From Marinobacter sediminicola (GTDB taxonomy: Bacteria; Pseudomonadota; Gammaproteobacteria; Pseudomonadales; Oleiphilaceae): DNA of 64,000 nt. Below the pieces are notes generated by a model that saw only the letters and a list, made by a program, of their open reading frames with translations, did not search any database and had not been told where the DNA came from. Location of the stretch: the NCBI RefSeq assembly GCF_031157525.1, contig NZ_JAVIXR010000003.1, positions 1 through 64,000 of the forward strand, given 5' to 3'. Each line of letters opens with the position of its first letter. Position 1 is the first letter of the stretch. Of this stretch, positions 42,421 through 51,380 are shown in pieces. Both the position numbers and the translations under genes were made by a program.

Positions 42421-43482
42421 ATGAAGAAAGAAGTGCAGGCCACAGGCCGAACGAGTGTAAATGCGGCCTGCATTCCCCCGAATTATTCTCGCCTGATCGC
42501 CCGGGTATTGGGCCTGCAAGCAAGGGAGCTGCCCACTCTACTCATGCAGACGGGCCTCTCAGTGAATCAGCTGATGCAGGACGACTCCCTGCTCACATCC
42601 AGCCAGCAAATGCAGATACTGCAAAACGCCTTGCGGATGACTGACGATGAGCTATTCGGCTTGCGCATTGGGCAATGCCTGACGCCAACCACCCACGGAG
42701 CCATGGGTTTTCTGGCCAGCAGTAGCCCCAATCTGTTGATCGCGCTTAAGGCTTTCGAGACTTACCTTCCCACCCGAGCCGACTTTTCCCACCTGGAGTT
42801 GAAGCGCAGCGAGTACTACTGGGAGTGCTATTGCTACTTTGATATGGCGCTTGATGCGGATGTGCACCGGGTTATTTCGGAAGCCTACGCATCCATTCTT
42901 TTTCAGTGTGCAGAGTTCATTATCGGGCAACCAGTTGAAGGCGCGCGCACCTGTTTCTCCTTTGCGGAGCCTGATTACAGCCAGTGTTATGCTGAATTCC
43001 TGCCTGGTGGCGTAGAGTTTTCTTCTCCGGAGTTGGTACTGAAGATCCCAGCACATCTGTGCGATATCCCAAACGCTGCGGCAAATAATGAAAACTATTC
43101 ACTGGCACTGCGACAGTGCCAATCAATGCTGCAGAAACTACCGCTCAAAACCAACAACTGGACCCACCGCCTGCAAAAACTGATGCTTTCGCAGCCTCCG
43201 GGGGTGCTCAGCGAAGAAGAAGCGGCAGCCATGATGTTCATCAGCAAGCGCACCCTGGCTCGAAGGCTGGAACTGGAGGGTCGCAGCTTTCGGAGCATTC
43301 GCGATGAGATACTGTCGCAGCAGGCCAGTAGTTATCTGCGCAGCAGCACTATGTCGGTGGATGCGATTGCGGCCGTCCTCAGCTACCATGACAGCTCCAA
43401 TTTTCGGCGGGCCTTCAAACGCTGGTTTCAGCTAACGCCGGATCAGTACCGAAAGCAGGCAAGATCCCAACCTCATGATTAA
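42421..43482 (+). CDS. AraC-family regulator, likely controller of the CYP153 operon
   Basis: A 353-residue regulator with an N-terminal arabinose-binding-like domain of the OruR/ArgR type (GLQARELPTLLMQTGLSV, MGFLASSSPNLLIALKAFET) and a C-terminal double helix-turn-helix (EEAAAMMFISKRTLARRLEL, VDAIAAVLSYHDSSNFRRAF and RWFQLTPDQYRKQ). It is divergent from the ferredoxin-P450-reductase operon, as with AraC-type regulators of CYP153 operons in Alcanivorax, so it probably responds to alkanes. Its end overlaps the MFS gene by eight bases. Confidence 0.86.
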   Translation: MKKEVQATGRTSVNAACIPPNYSRLIARVLGLQARELPTLLMQTGLSVNQLMQDDSLLTSSQQMQILQNALRMTDDELFGLRIGQCLTPTTHGAMGFLASSSPNLLIALKAFETYLPTRADFSHLELKRSEYYWECYCYFDMALDADVHRVISEAYASILFQCAEFIIGQPVEGARTCFSFAEPDYSQCYAEFLPGGVEFSSPELVLKIPAHLCDIPNAAANNENYSLALRQCQSMLQKLPLKTNNWTHRLQKLMLSQPPGVLSEEEAAAMMFISKRTLARRLELEGRSFRSIRDEILSQQASSYLRSSTMSVDAIAAVLSYHDSSNFRRAFKRWFQLTPDQYRKQARSQPHD

Positions 43483-44662
43483 CAAACCCCGCCCCCAGCA
43501 AGCCCGAAACGCCATAATGATGTTTGTAGGCATGATGCTGGTCGCCCTCAACCTGAGGCCAGCGCTGACCAGCGTTGGGCCGATTTTGAAGACTATTGGC
43601 GATAGCCTGCCGCTGTCGTCTGTTGGCCAAGGCGTACTCACAACCCTCCCGGTATTACTGCTGGGCCTGGCAGCGCCCATTGCGCCCCGTGCAGCGCGTA
43701 AACTCGGAATGGAGCGCTCCGTGTTGCTGGTTCTCATTACTCTGGGCCTGGCCATTGTTGCGCGCCCCTATCTGGGGGTAAGTGGCTTGTTTCTGGGCAC
43801 GGCAGTGGCCGGCGGCTGCATCGGCATTATAAGTGTTTTGCTGCCGGGGATCGTGAAGCGCGACTTCCCCGAATCCGCCAGCCTGATGACCGGCATATAC
43901 ACTGCCACGTTGTGCGCAGGTGCCGCCATAGCGGCTGGTTCTACCGAGCCACTACGCATGGTTTTTGATGGCAACTGGCAGCCTGCTCTGGCTATCTGGG
44001 CCATACCTGCCGTTATTGCGGCACTTGTCTGGTGGTTCCAACTCGGCAGCAAGTACGTGCCCACCGAATTACCCGCTGCCGAAAAATCACTGTTCAAAGA
44101 CAAGCTGGCCTGGCAAATAGCGCTTTTCATGGGCCTGCAGTCCTCCCTCGCCTACACGGTATTCGGCTGGCTACCAACCATCCTGCAAGACCGGGGCGTA
44201 GAGCCGGTTCAGGCCGGTCTGGCCCTGTCGGTTTCCATTATGGTGCAGGTACCCGCAGCCATTGCCGCGCCATGGATTGCCAGCAAAATGCGCGATCAGC
44301 GCTGTATGATTATGTTGGTTATGCTTGCGACGGCGATGGGGCTTGGTGGCAGTATCTACGCGCCCATTGAGAGTGCCTGGTTATGGGTAGCGGTGCTGGG
44401 ACTGGGCCAAGGCGGCTCCTTCAGTATTGCCCTTACCCTCCTGGCGGTCAGAGCACGAGACGCCCAAACCGCTGCCCGCCTGTCGGGAATGGCCCAGAGC
44501 CTGGGCTACACCATGGCTGCAATTGGCCCTTTGCTGATGGGAATTTTGCACGAACAATTCGACAGCTGGAATGTTGCCGGCGGCGTCCTTGGCCTGATTG
44601 CGCTCGGTGCTCTTATTGCCGGGCTGGGTGCCGGCCGGCAGCGGTACGTGCTTGATCAATAG
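43475..44662 (+). CDS. CynX-like MFS transporter
   Basis: A 395-residue protein with about twelve membrane helices. VALNLRPALTSVGPILKTIG at the N-terminus is characteristic of the CynX/NimT (2-nitroimidazole, cyanate) branch of the major facilitator superfamily. The frame overlaps the AraC gene by eight bases, so the two are co-transcribed; the MFS could export or import a compound tied to alkane metabolism, but no substrate can be read from the sequence. No cyanase gene is nearby. Confidence 0.85.
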   Translation: MINKPRPQQARNAIMMFVGMMLVALNLRPALTSVGPILKTIGDSLPLSSVGQGVLTTLPVLLLGLAAPIAPRAARKLGMERSVLLVLITLGLAIVARPYLGVSGLFLGTAVAGGCIGIISVLLPGIVKRDFPESASLMTGIYTATLCAGAAIAAGSTEPLRMVFDGNWQPALAIWAIPAVIAALVWWFQLGSKYVPTELPAAEKSLFKDKLAWQIALFMGLQSSLAYTVFGWLPTILQDRGVEPVQAGLALSVSIMVQVPAAIAAPWIASKMRDQRCMIMLVMLATAMGLGGSIYAPIESAWLWVAVLGLGQGGSFSIALTLLAVRARDAQTAARLSGMAQSLGYTMAAIGPLLMGILHEQFDSWNVAGGVLGLIALGALIAGLGAGRQRYVLDQ

Positions 44663-44671
44663 ATAGAGGCG

Positions 44672-44908
44672 CTATTGCGTGCCATCACCTCGCACGCCGA
44701 GACGGTCGAGGTACACATGCAGTTCGGCTTCGCTCATATCGACATACTCCAACACCCGCCCATAAAGCATAACGGTTGGAACGTTCCGCCCGTTCCGCTC
44801 TTTCTGGGTCTCATGGATCAGGTACAGAATAAGCCTCTCTGTGCGTGTCAGACCATCTCGCACATCCGGAATCACCTCCAAAACCTGCTGCCACTCTTCA
44901 GGGCCCAT
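44672..44908 (-). CDS. Small hypothetical acidic protein
   Basis: A 78-residue frame, MGPEEWQQVLEVIPDVRDGL onward, rich in Glu and Leu and predicted mostly helical (LTRTERLILYLIHETQKERN resembles a helix-turn-helix-like segment). No signal peptide or membrane segment. It converges on the MFS gene with nine bases between them and lies divergently from the sensor kinase gene. I do not recognise a family. Even codon use and lack of a competing frame suggest it is real. Confidence 0.55.
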   Translation of the reverse strand: MGPEEWQQVLEVIPDVRDGLTRTERLILYLIHETQKERNGRNVPTVMLYGRVLEYVDMSEAELHVYLDRLGVRGDGTQ

Positions 44909-45039
44909 AAGCTTCCTCTATTTCACACCGAAACAGGCTCACATCCAGATCCCCTAACTGTTTGTCTTACTAGTACTTCCCGGAGACCTCAGCTAACCTG
45001 ATTCTTGGTACTCAAACTCACCGCTCAACAGATCATTAT

Positions 45040-48000
45040 ATGGGAAAGATCCGGGACGCCGCAGCCCAAATAACCAAACTGCACTGGATAGTCATCTGCC
45101 TTTCCTTTCTGCTGACCGTGTCAGCCTGGCAGATCTCTTCACAGATTGCCGATGCCAGGGCTGAAGACCAGTTTGAACAACGGGTTGAACAGCTCAATGA
45201 ACTGTTAATGGACCGGATGCAAAAATACGAGTTTGCGTTGATTTCCGGGGCAGGCGTAATCCGCGCAAACAACAATGCTCTCTCGCTCACCCAGTGGCGG
45301 AAATTTGCAGAGGTTCTTGCAGTGCAAGACCGATTGCCGGGGGTTCGCGGCATTGGCGTTATCAAAAGGGTGCCGGAAAGCAACCTTGAAGCCTACCTTG
45401 CAGAAGAGCGGATAGAACGTCCGGACTTTCGTGTTCACCCGCCTCACACAGGTTCGGACTATTGGCCCATCACCTACCTTGAACCTCTCGCCGGGAACGA
45501 AGCCGCCATTGGCCTTGATATGGCTCACGAATCAAACCGCTTCACTGCGGCCCAGAAAGCGATGCGCACAGGCGAAACGCAAATTACCGGACCCATAGCG
45601 CTGGTTCAGGACGATGAGAAGAAGCCAGGTTTTCTGTTTTTCCATCCCTTCTATCGCACCCTGGGCGTGCAACAACAAGACAACAGGGAAGCTGACTTCC
45701 TTGGCCTTGTGTACGCGCCCTTTCTTGTTTCCCGACTTATGGGGGGCACCCTGGCAAACACGAACCGACTGTTGCACTTTCAAATCAGTGATGGCGATCA
45801 CCTGCTTTACAGCGAGTTCAGTGAAACAGCGGAGAATAACTACGACACCTCACCCATGTTCCAGACCTCCTACTCTCTCGATATCTATGGGCGGGAATGG
45901 CAATTTGAGGTACAGACAACCCGGCTTTTCGAAAAGTACAACGTAAGCAGGCAGCCCGCAGCCATTCTGGTGAGCGGTCTGATCATCAACGGGCTCATAC
46001 TGGCAGCCTTCCTCCTGCTTTCCAACGCCAAGCGTCGGGCCGAACAGGAAGTTATTGAGAAGACGGCTGAGCTGAACATGCAGAAGCAGGAAGCCGAATC
46101 TGCCGTTAAGGTGAAAACGGCATTCCTGGCCAACATGAGCCATGAAATCCGTACGCCAATGAACGCCATTATCGGCATGCTGGTGCTTTTGAAAGAGGCC
46201 TGCCTCAACGACTACTCCCGCCGCCTGGTAAGCAAAGCATTCTTAGCCTCCGAGGTGTTGTTGCAGCTTTTGAATGACATTCTGGATCTGTCCAGAATTG
46301 AAGCAGACCATATCGAACTGGATTATCAGCCGTTTGAAATCGAAGCGCTGGTTCAACGCAGCGTTGAGTTGTTCGCCATCACTGCAGAAGAGAAAGGGCT
46401 GAAACTAAGGGTAAACATTGCGCCGTCCACACCCAGGTGTGTCACAGGCGACCTCATGCGAATTTCTCAGATTTGCACCAACCTGGTGGGGAACGCTATC
46501 AAGTTCACCCAGGAAGGTAGCGTGAGTGTGAGCATCGGATTTAGCAGCACAGACGAGACCCACGGCGTTCTCAAAATTACCGTGAAAGATACCGGCATAG
46601 GGATCAGGGAAGAGGACCAACAGCGGGTTTTCGAGAACTTTCGTCAAGCCGATGAATCCACCAGCCGCGTATTCGGCGGCTCGGGCCTTGGCTTGGCAAT
46701 CAGCAACCATCTCGCAAAACTCATGGGCGCGACGCTCAGCCTGGAAAGCGCCGAAAACCAGGGTTCCAAGTTTACCCTGATGATCCCGGTCGCTCTGGCC
46801 GAGAATGAGAAGAGCATCGGCACCCGCCGTGTTACAAGCCCGATTCAAGTCTATCACTATGGCATGAACCACAACCTTTCCCTGCTGGAAGCCTACCGCG
46901 AACACTGGTCTCTGGAGCTGACGAAAGCCGCATCCCTGAATGAGATCAAGTCCATATTGGCAGCGGGGCCTGGCGAAGGGAGTGCCAAGCCGTCAATGGT
47001 GATCGTCGATATGGACGATCTAGAAACAGAGATCGCCAAAGGATTTGTACAGGAACTGTTGGCGACACCAGAGCAATACCAAATAAAAGGGCTTCTGGTG
47101 GTTGTACCCGCCGGCTTCAAGCAAAACTGGATGATTGAGTTTCAGGATGCCGGCGGCCGCACAGCCTATGAACCTCTAACTCCCTCCAAGCTATTCGAGC
47201 ATCTCGCGCCAAAGCAGTTGGAAGAACACACGCTCTCATCGTCTCCTCGTCCCTTATTTCACAATCTGAGGGTACTGATTGTGGATGACGTGCAACTCAA
47301 TTGCGAAATCGTTGCAAGCTATCTTAGCTCGTTTGGTGTGCAATCCGAGTCTGTCCATAACGGCGCCGACGCCATGCAGTGCCTGGAAAGCCGCCCATTC
47401 AATCTAGTTCTGATGGATCTTCATCTGGACGGTGAAACAGGACAGGACATTACCCGCCAGATTCGAGCCCATGAGGGTATCAGCCAACCGATCATAGCCG
47501 CGCTTTCTGCTTCAATATCCGAACATGACCGCAGCAGCGCGTACAGCGCGGGTATGGACGACTACCTGACCAAACCTGTTCTTCCCGGAGACATTCAAAG
47601 GTTGCTGCAAGCCTTTTTCAAAGACCATGCCGCTAGCGGCGAATCTTCTTCCCCGGCACGGGAGGCAAAACCGCCGGAACAAACATCCAATGCCCAACTG
47701 CCTGATTTTATATCCCGATCTGAGTACCAGACCCTATTCGGAGCCGACCCCGGCCTGTTCAACCGGTGCCTGCGCAGCTTCCTGGCTAGCTCCACAGAGA
47801 TGACCGCTGCTCTGGAGCACTGCGTGGAGCAAAACGATCCGGCAGCGACCAAGGCCATTGCTCACAAAATTAAGGGGGCGGCGGCCAATATCGCTGACAT
47901 AGAATTAGCCAAGGTCGCGGATAAAGTTGAAGAGGTCGCGGAATCGGACAGCTCAGGACTCGGGCCGGAAATGCTTCTGACAACTCTGATGGAGCATATT

Positions 48001-48276
48001 CAGCAGCTTTCTGAAATGGCCAGCGCCGCAGAATCCACAGGGCGGGCTGCTATTATGACAAGCGAACCCGTGAATCAGATCATTGAACGGATGATGCAGC
48101 GACTGGCCGGCAACCGTATTGCGAGTGACGGTGACATCGATCAGGTGTTGGCATTTCTGTGCGAGAATGGCGAAACTACCCTTGCATCACGGCTGCGCCG
48201 GGCACTTGAAACCTACAAATTTAGCGAGGCCACCGATCTACTGTCGGAGGTGAAATCTGAAGGCCGGGGCAGTTAA
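45040..48276 (+). CDS. CHASE-domain hybrid histidine kinase with receiver and Hpt domains
   Basis: A 1078-residue kinase: membrane helix (about 14-32), periplasmic CHASE domain (about 70-260, PGVRGIGVIKRVPESNLEAY), second helix (about 305-325), dimerisation domain with phospho-His368 in NMSHEIRTPMNAIIGM, ATPase domain (NLVGNAIKFTQEGSVSVSIG, GGSGLGLAISNHLAKLMGA), receiver with Asp793 in LVLMDLHLDG, and C-terminal Hpt with His942 in AIAHKIKGAAANIAD. A degenerate receiver-like segment may lie at about 605-710. It should pass phosphate from Hpt to the two receiver proteins downstream, the first starting four bases after its stop. Confidence 0.93.
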   Translation: MGKIRDAAAQITKLHWIVICLSFLLTVSAWQISSQIADARAEDQFEQRVEQLNELLMDRMQKYEFALISGAGVIRANNNALSLTQWRKFAEVLAVQDRLPGVRGIGVIKRVPESNLEAYLAEERIERPDFRVHPPHTGSDYWPITYLEPLAGNEAAIGLDMAHESNRFTAAQKAMRTGETQITGPIALVQDDEKKPGFLFFHPFYRTLGVQQQDNREADFLGLVYAPFLVSRLMGGTLANTNRLLHFQISDGDHLLYSEFSETAENNYDTSPMFQTSYSLDIYGREWQFEVQTTRLFEKYNVSRQPAAILVSGLIINGLILAAFLLLSNAKRRAEQEVIEKTAELNMQKQEAESAVKVKTAFLANMSHEIRTPMNAIIGMLVLLKEACLNDYSRRLVSKAFLASEVLLQLLNDILDLSRIEADHIELDYQPFEIEALVQRSVELFAITAEEKGLKLRVNIAPSTPRCVTGDLMRISQICTNLVGNAIKFTQEGSVSVSIGFSSTDETHGVLKITVKDTGIGIREEDQQRVFENFRQADESTSRVFGGSGLGLAISNHLAKLMGATLSLESAENQGSKFTLMIPVALAENEKSIGTRRVTSPIQVYHYGMNHNLSLLEAYREHWSLELTKAASLNEIKSILAAGPGEGSAKPSMVIVDMDDLETEIAKGFVQELLATPEQYQIKGLLVVVPAGFKQNWMIEFQDAGGRTAYEPLTPSKLFEHLAPKQLEEHTLSSSPRPLFHNLRVLIVDDVQLNCEIVASYLSSFGVQSESVHNGADAMQCLESRPFNLVLMDLHLDGETGQDITRQIRAHEGISQPIIAALSASISEHDRSSAYSAGMDDYLTKPVLPGDIQRLLQAFFKDHAASGESSSPAREAKPPEQTSNAQLPDFISRSEYQTLFGADPGLFNRCLRSFLASSTEMTAALEHCVEQNDPAATKAIAHKIKGAAANIADIELAKVADKVEEVAESDSSGLGPEMLLTTLMEHIQQLSEMASAAESTGRAAIMTSEPVNQIIERMMQRLAGNRIASDGDIDQVLAFLCENGETTLASRLRRALETYKFSEATDLLSEVKSEGRGS

Positions 48277-48280
48277 CCTG

Positions 48281-49192
48281 ATGAGTATAAACAGCGCACC
48301 AACGGTGCTGATCGTAGAAGATGAACCCGTAGGCATTGCCAGCCTCGTTGGCATTCTGGGGGACGCCTGCGAACTGATCATCAGCCAGAGCCTGGCAGAA
48401 GCAAAAGAGCTACTGTCTGACGAAATAGACATAGTACTTCTCGATCTGTACCTGCCCGATGGCTCCGGGCTCGATTTCCTCAACGAGCTCAGGGCGTCTG
48501 AACGGTTTGCCTACGTGCCTGTTATCTGCATTTCCGCTTCTGATAACACTCAGGATATTGAGGAAGCCTTTCGGCATGGCGCAACAGACTATGTGCTGAA
48601 ACCGTTCAATAAAGCCATACTCAGCTCCAAAGTATCGACGTTCATTGACCTTAAACGTAAAACCGACATGCTGGCTGAAGCAGCACTTATTGACCCCTTA
48701 ACCGGGGTTGGCAACAGGCGCCTGTTCAACCAACAACTTGATCTGGAGTGGCGACGCGCTTGGCGCCAGAACAACTCCGTAGGTCTGGTACTGGTCGACC
48801 TGGATCATTTCAAGCAGATCAATGATCAACATGGCCATGCCTTGGGCGATGCGTGCCTGCAAAAGCTCGCAGATACCATGAATATCAGTTTTGCTCGGGC
48901 TGGCGAGGTGGTTGCACGCCTCGGAGGTGACGAGTTTGTCGCGCTTATACCCGGGGCCGATCTGCAAAACACCGTGCTGGCGGCAAACAACCTCATCCAG
49001 TCCGTTCGGGCCGAATTCCAGAACCGCCCAGAGTATGCGAAAACCTGCCCGCCTTTCACCATATCCGTCGGTTGCTCGGCCATTCAGCCGTCATCTTTGT
49101 CAAATGCCGCCGAGTTGGTTGAAGCCGCAGACAGGAGTCTTTATGAAGCCAAGGAAGATGGAGGGCGCAACTGTGTCAGACCCTTACTTTGA
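48281..49192 (+). CDS. Response regulator with GGDEF output (diguanylate cyclase)
   Basis: A 303-residue protein: receiver domain (TVLIVEDEPVGIASLVGILG with phospho-acceptor Asp55 in IVLLDLYLPDGSGL and Lys in YVLKPFN) followed by a GGDEF domain with intact GGDEF at residues 215-219 and DHFKQINDQHGHALGDACLQ. It should synthesise c-di-GMP when phosphorylated, most likely by the hybrid kinase just upstream. The 3' end overlaps the following gene by 20 bases. PleD/WspR-like in layout. Confidence 0.93.
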   Translation: MSINSAPTVLIVEDEPVGIASLVGILGDACELIISQSLAEAKELLSDEIDIVLLDLYLPDGSGLDFLNELRASERFAYVPVICISASDNTQDIEEAFRHGATDYVLKPFNKAILSSKVSTFIDLKRKTDMLAEAALIDPLTGVGNRRLFNQQLDLEWRRAWRQNNSVGLVLVDLDHFKQINDQHGHALGDACLQKLADTMNISFARAGEVVARLGGDEFVALIPGADLQNTVLAANNLIQSVRAEFQNRPEYAKTCPPFTISVGCSAIQPSSLSNAAELVEAADRSLYEAKEDGGRNCVRPLL

Positions 49193-51362
49193 ATTTATCA
49201 CGCAAGATGGATCAGAGCTGTTCGGGTTAAGCAGCAACCCAAAGATTCTGGTTGTTGACGATGAACCGACCAACATTCGTGTTCTGACAGATGCTCTCAA
49301 CGAGGACTACGACTTGGTGGTCGCATCCAGCGCTGCTGAAGCCATGAACATTCTTGAGCAAGGCGACAAACCCCACCTGATTCTGCTGGACATCATGATG
49401 CCGGGAACGGATGGGCTCCAGATGTGTCGCGACCTGAAAGCCAGACGCGATTTGCAGCATATACCGGTTATATTTATCACAGCCCTGAGCGACTCGAAAT
49501 CAGAAGAGAAAGGGTATATAGCCGGCGCCGTTGACTATATCCACAAGCCTATCCGCTTGCCTGCCGTCAGGGCCCGAGTGCGCACGCACATTTCCCTCCC
49601 GGGAATGCTTGCTCACATCACGGCTCTGAATAGAGAACTCAAAGAACAGATTGAAAAACTGGCCAACTCGGGACAGCCTGGCAATAACCTGTTCGAAAGA
49701 GTCTTCATGGCAACCTCGGAAGGCATTATCCTCTTGGACGCCAACAACACCATCATCGCAGTGAACTCTGCCTTTTCCCGCATTACCGGGTATTCCGAAA
49801 AAGACGTACTCAATATGAGCTACGAGAATCTGAGCAAAGATATAGATACTCAACTGAGCCTGGACAGCATCTGCAAGCATCTAACGGATCACGACCACTG
49901 GTCTGGCGAGCTTCACAGCCGGCGCAAATCCGGCGAGCTCTATCCGGAACTCCGAACCATCAGCACCATTCGCTCAACCAACAATGATGTCACGCACTAC
50001 GTTGTCGTGTTTAATGATATATCCAGTGTAAAAGAGACTGAGCAGCGGCTGGAAGAACTGAAGTGGCGCGATCCGGTTACAGGCCTTTCAAACCGGGCTC
50101 TGTTCCTGACCCAGCTCGGTACCGTGCTGAAATTCTGCACTCGTGGCAGTGTGTCTACCGCCGTCCTCGTGGTGGATATCAATAATTTCCGCTATATCAA
50201 CGAAACTTTCGGCTTTAAATGCGGTGACCTGGTGATCAGAGAGTTCGCCAAACGCCTGCGCCGCGCTGTGTTCACTGACGACTCCATAGCCAGGCTGTCT
50301 GGCGACGAATTTGGCATTGTTCTGGCCCCTAAGCAGTGGGCCATTGATGACGCGTACCGAGTTGTATTAGGGCTGTACGATCGTATCCAGAGCAGTCTGA
50401 CCGAACCTATTCAAACTGACGACAACCCTGCCGTCCACCTTGAAGTTACCGTGGGTGCCGCCCTATACCCGACTAAAAGCTCAAACTCACCCTCTTCCGC
50501 GCTGCAACATGCCGAAACCGCTCACCGCAGTGCCAAAGCGGTAAATCGGCCATTCGCGATTTTTGAAGATTCCATGAGCGATCAAATTCGCCACCAGCTA
50601 CAGATCGAATCGGAGCTGAAACGGGCGCTAGAGCGCGATGAACTGGTGCTGTACGCGCAGCCCCAACTGTCTCCAGAGAGGGTTCTTTACGGGCTTGAGA
50701 TTCTGGTTCGCTGGGATCACCCCGAACGCGGTCTACTGGGCCCGGGCGAGTTCATTCCTCTTGCGGAAAACACCCGGCAAATTGTGAAGGTCGAGCGCTG
50801 GATTCTGCGCAAATCCATGGAAAGAATGGTAGAAGTTCACAGAACTCATCCCGAGCTTCGCTGCGCCATCAACATATCGATCAAGCACTTCGCAGAAGAT
50901 GATTTTGTAGCGGCTGTGGAAAACCTGTTAGCCGCGTCCGGGTTTCCGGCTGAGCTACTTACCCTGGAACTTACAGAAAGTGTTTCAGCTGACAATCTGG
51001 AAGCCGTTATCCAAAAGATGCAGGCATTGCGCAGCCTGGGGTGCACCTTCTCACTCGATGATTTTGGAACCGGCTATTCGTCGCTATCCCGCTTGCAACG
51101 CCTGCCTATATCCGAGGTCAAAATTGATCGCAGCTTCGTGCTTTTAGCTCCCAATGAGCCCATGAACGCCAACATCGTTGCAATGGTTGTGAGGATTGGC
51201 GACACCATGGGCGCTCGCGTCGTTGCGGAGGGTGTCGAAACCCAAATTCATGCAGATTTTCTCGCAACTCTGCACCCTCACGTTTGCCTACAGGGTTACT
51301 TCTTCGGCGTTCCACAGCCTATTGAAACGTTTATGGACCCGGAAGAGCCACCGTTGAGCTGA
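49173..51362 (+). CDS. Response regulator with PAS, GGDEF and EAL domains
   Basis: A 729-residue protein: receiver (KILVVDDEPTNIRVLTDALN, phospho-acceptor Asp73 in LILLDIMMPGTDGLQMC), PAS (ATSEGIILLDANNTIIAVNS), a GGDEF domain with SGDEF at 376-380, and an EAL domain with EIL at 509-511 and intact DDFGTGYSSLSRLQRLPISE. The SGDEF change makes cyclase activity doubtful, while phosphodiesterase residues look present, so it may oppose the neighbouring cyclase. GTG 49173 has GGAGGG seven bases upstream; ATG 49143 (AGGAG before it) is an alternative. Longer starts lie within the previous gene. Confidence 0.9.
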   Translation: MSDPYFEFITQDGSELFGLSSNPKILVVDDEPTNIRVLTDALNEDYDLVVASSAAEAMNILEQGDKPHLILLDIMMPGTDGLQMCRDLKARRDLQHIPVIFITALSDSKSEEKGYIAGAVDYIHKPIRLPAVRARVRTHISLPGMLAHITALNRELKEQIEKLANSGQPGNNLFERVFMATSEGIILLDANNTIIAVNSAFSRITGYSEKDVLNMSYENLSKDIDTQLSLDSICKHLTDHDHWSGELHSRRKSGELYPELRTISTIRSTNNDVTHYVVVFNDISSVKETEQRLEELKWRDPVTGLSNRALFLTQLGTVLKFCTRGSVSTAVLVVDINNFRYINETFGFKCGDLVIREFAKRLRRAVFTDDSIARLSGDEFGIVLAPKQWAIDDAYRVVLGLYDRIQSSLTEPIQTDDNPAVHLEVTVGAALYPTKSSNSPSSALQHAETAHRSAKAVNRPFAIFEDSMSDQIRHQLQIESELKRALERDELVLYAQPQLSPERVLYGLEILVRWDHPERGLLGPGEFIPLAENTRQIVKVERWILRKSMERMVEVHRTHPELRCAINISIKHFAEDDFVAAVENLLAASGFPAELLTLELTESVSADNLEAVIQKMQALRSLGCTFSLDDFGTGYSSLSRLQRLPISEVKIDRSFVLLAPNEPMNANIVAMVVRIGDTMGARVVAEGVETQIHADFLATLHPHVCLQGYFFGVPQPIETFMDPEEPPLS

Positions 51363-51380
51363 CTCTTCCGGGTTTCATTT
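51338..51380 (+). terminator. Terminator overlapping the end of the receiver-EAL gene
   Basis: CCCGGAAGAG (51338-51347) pairs exactly with CTCTTCCGGG (51363-51372), with a 15-base loop that holds the stop codon TGA (51360-51362). TTTCATTT follows. It ends the three-gene signalling operon and separates it from the convergent lipoprotein gene at 51379. Confidence 0.75.

Noticed and set aside
48891-49172. Long N-terminal extension of the receiver-PAS-GGDEF-EAL protein to 48891.
   Set aside because: It lies out of frame inside the preceding GGDEF gene, is Ser/Pro/Arg-rich, and good ribosome sites exist at 49133-49137 and 49160-49165.
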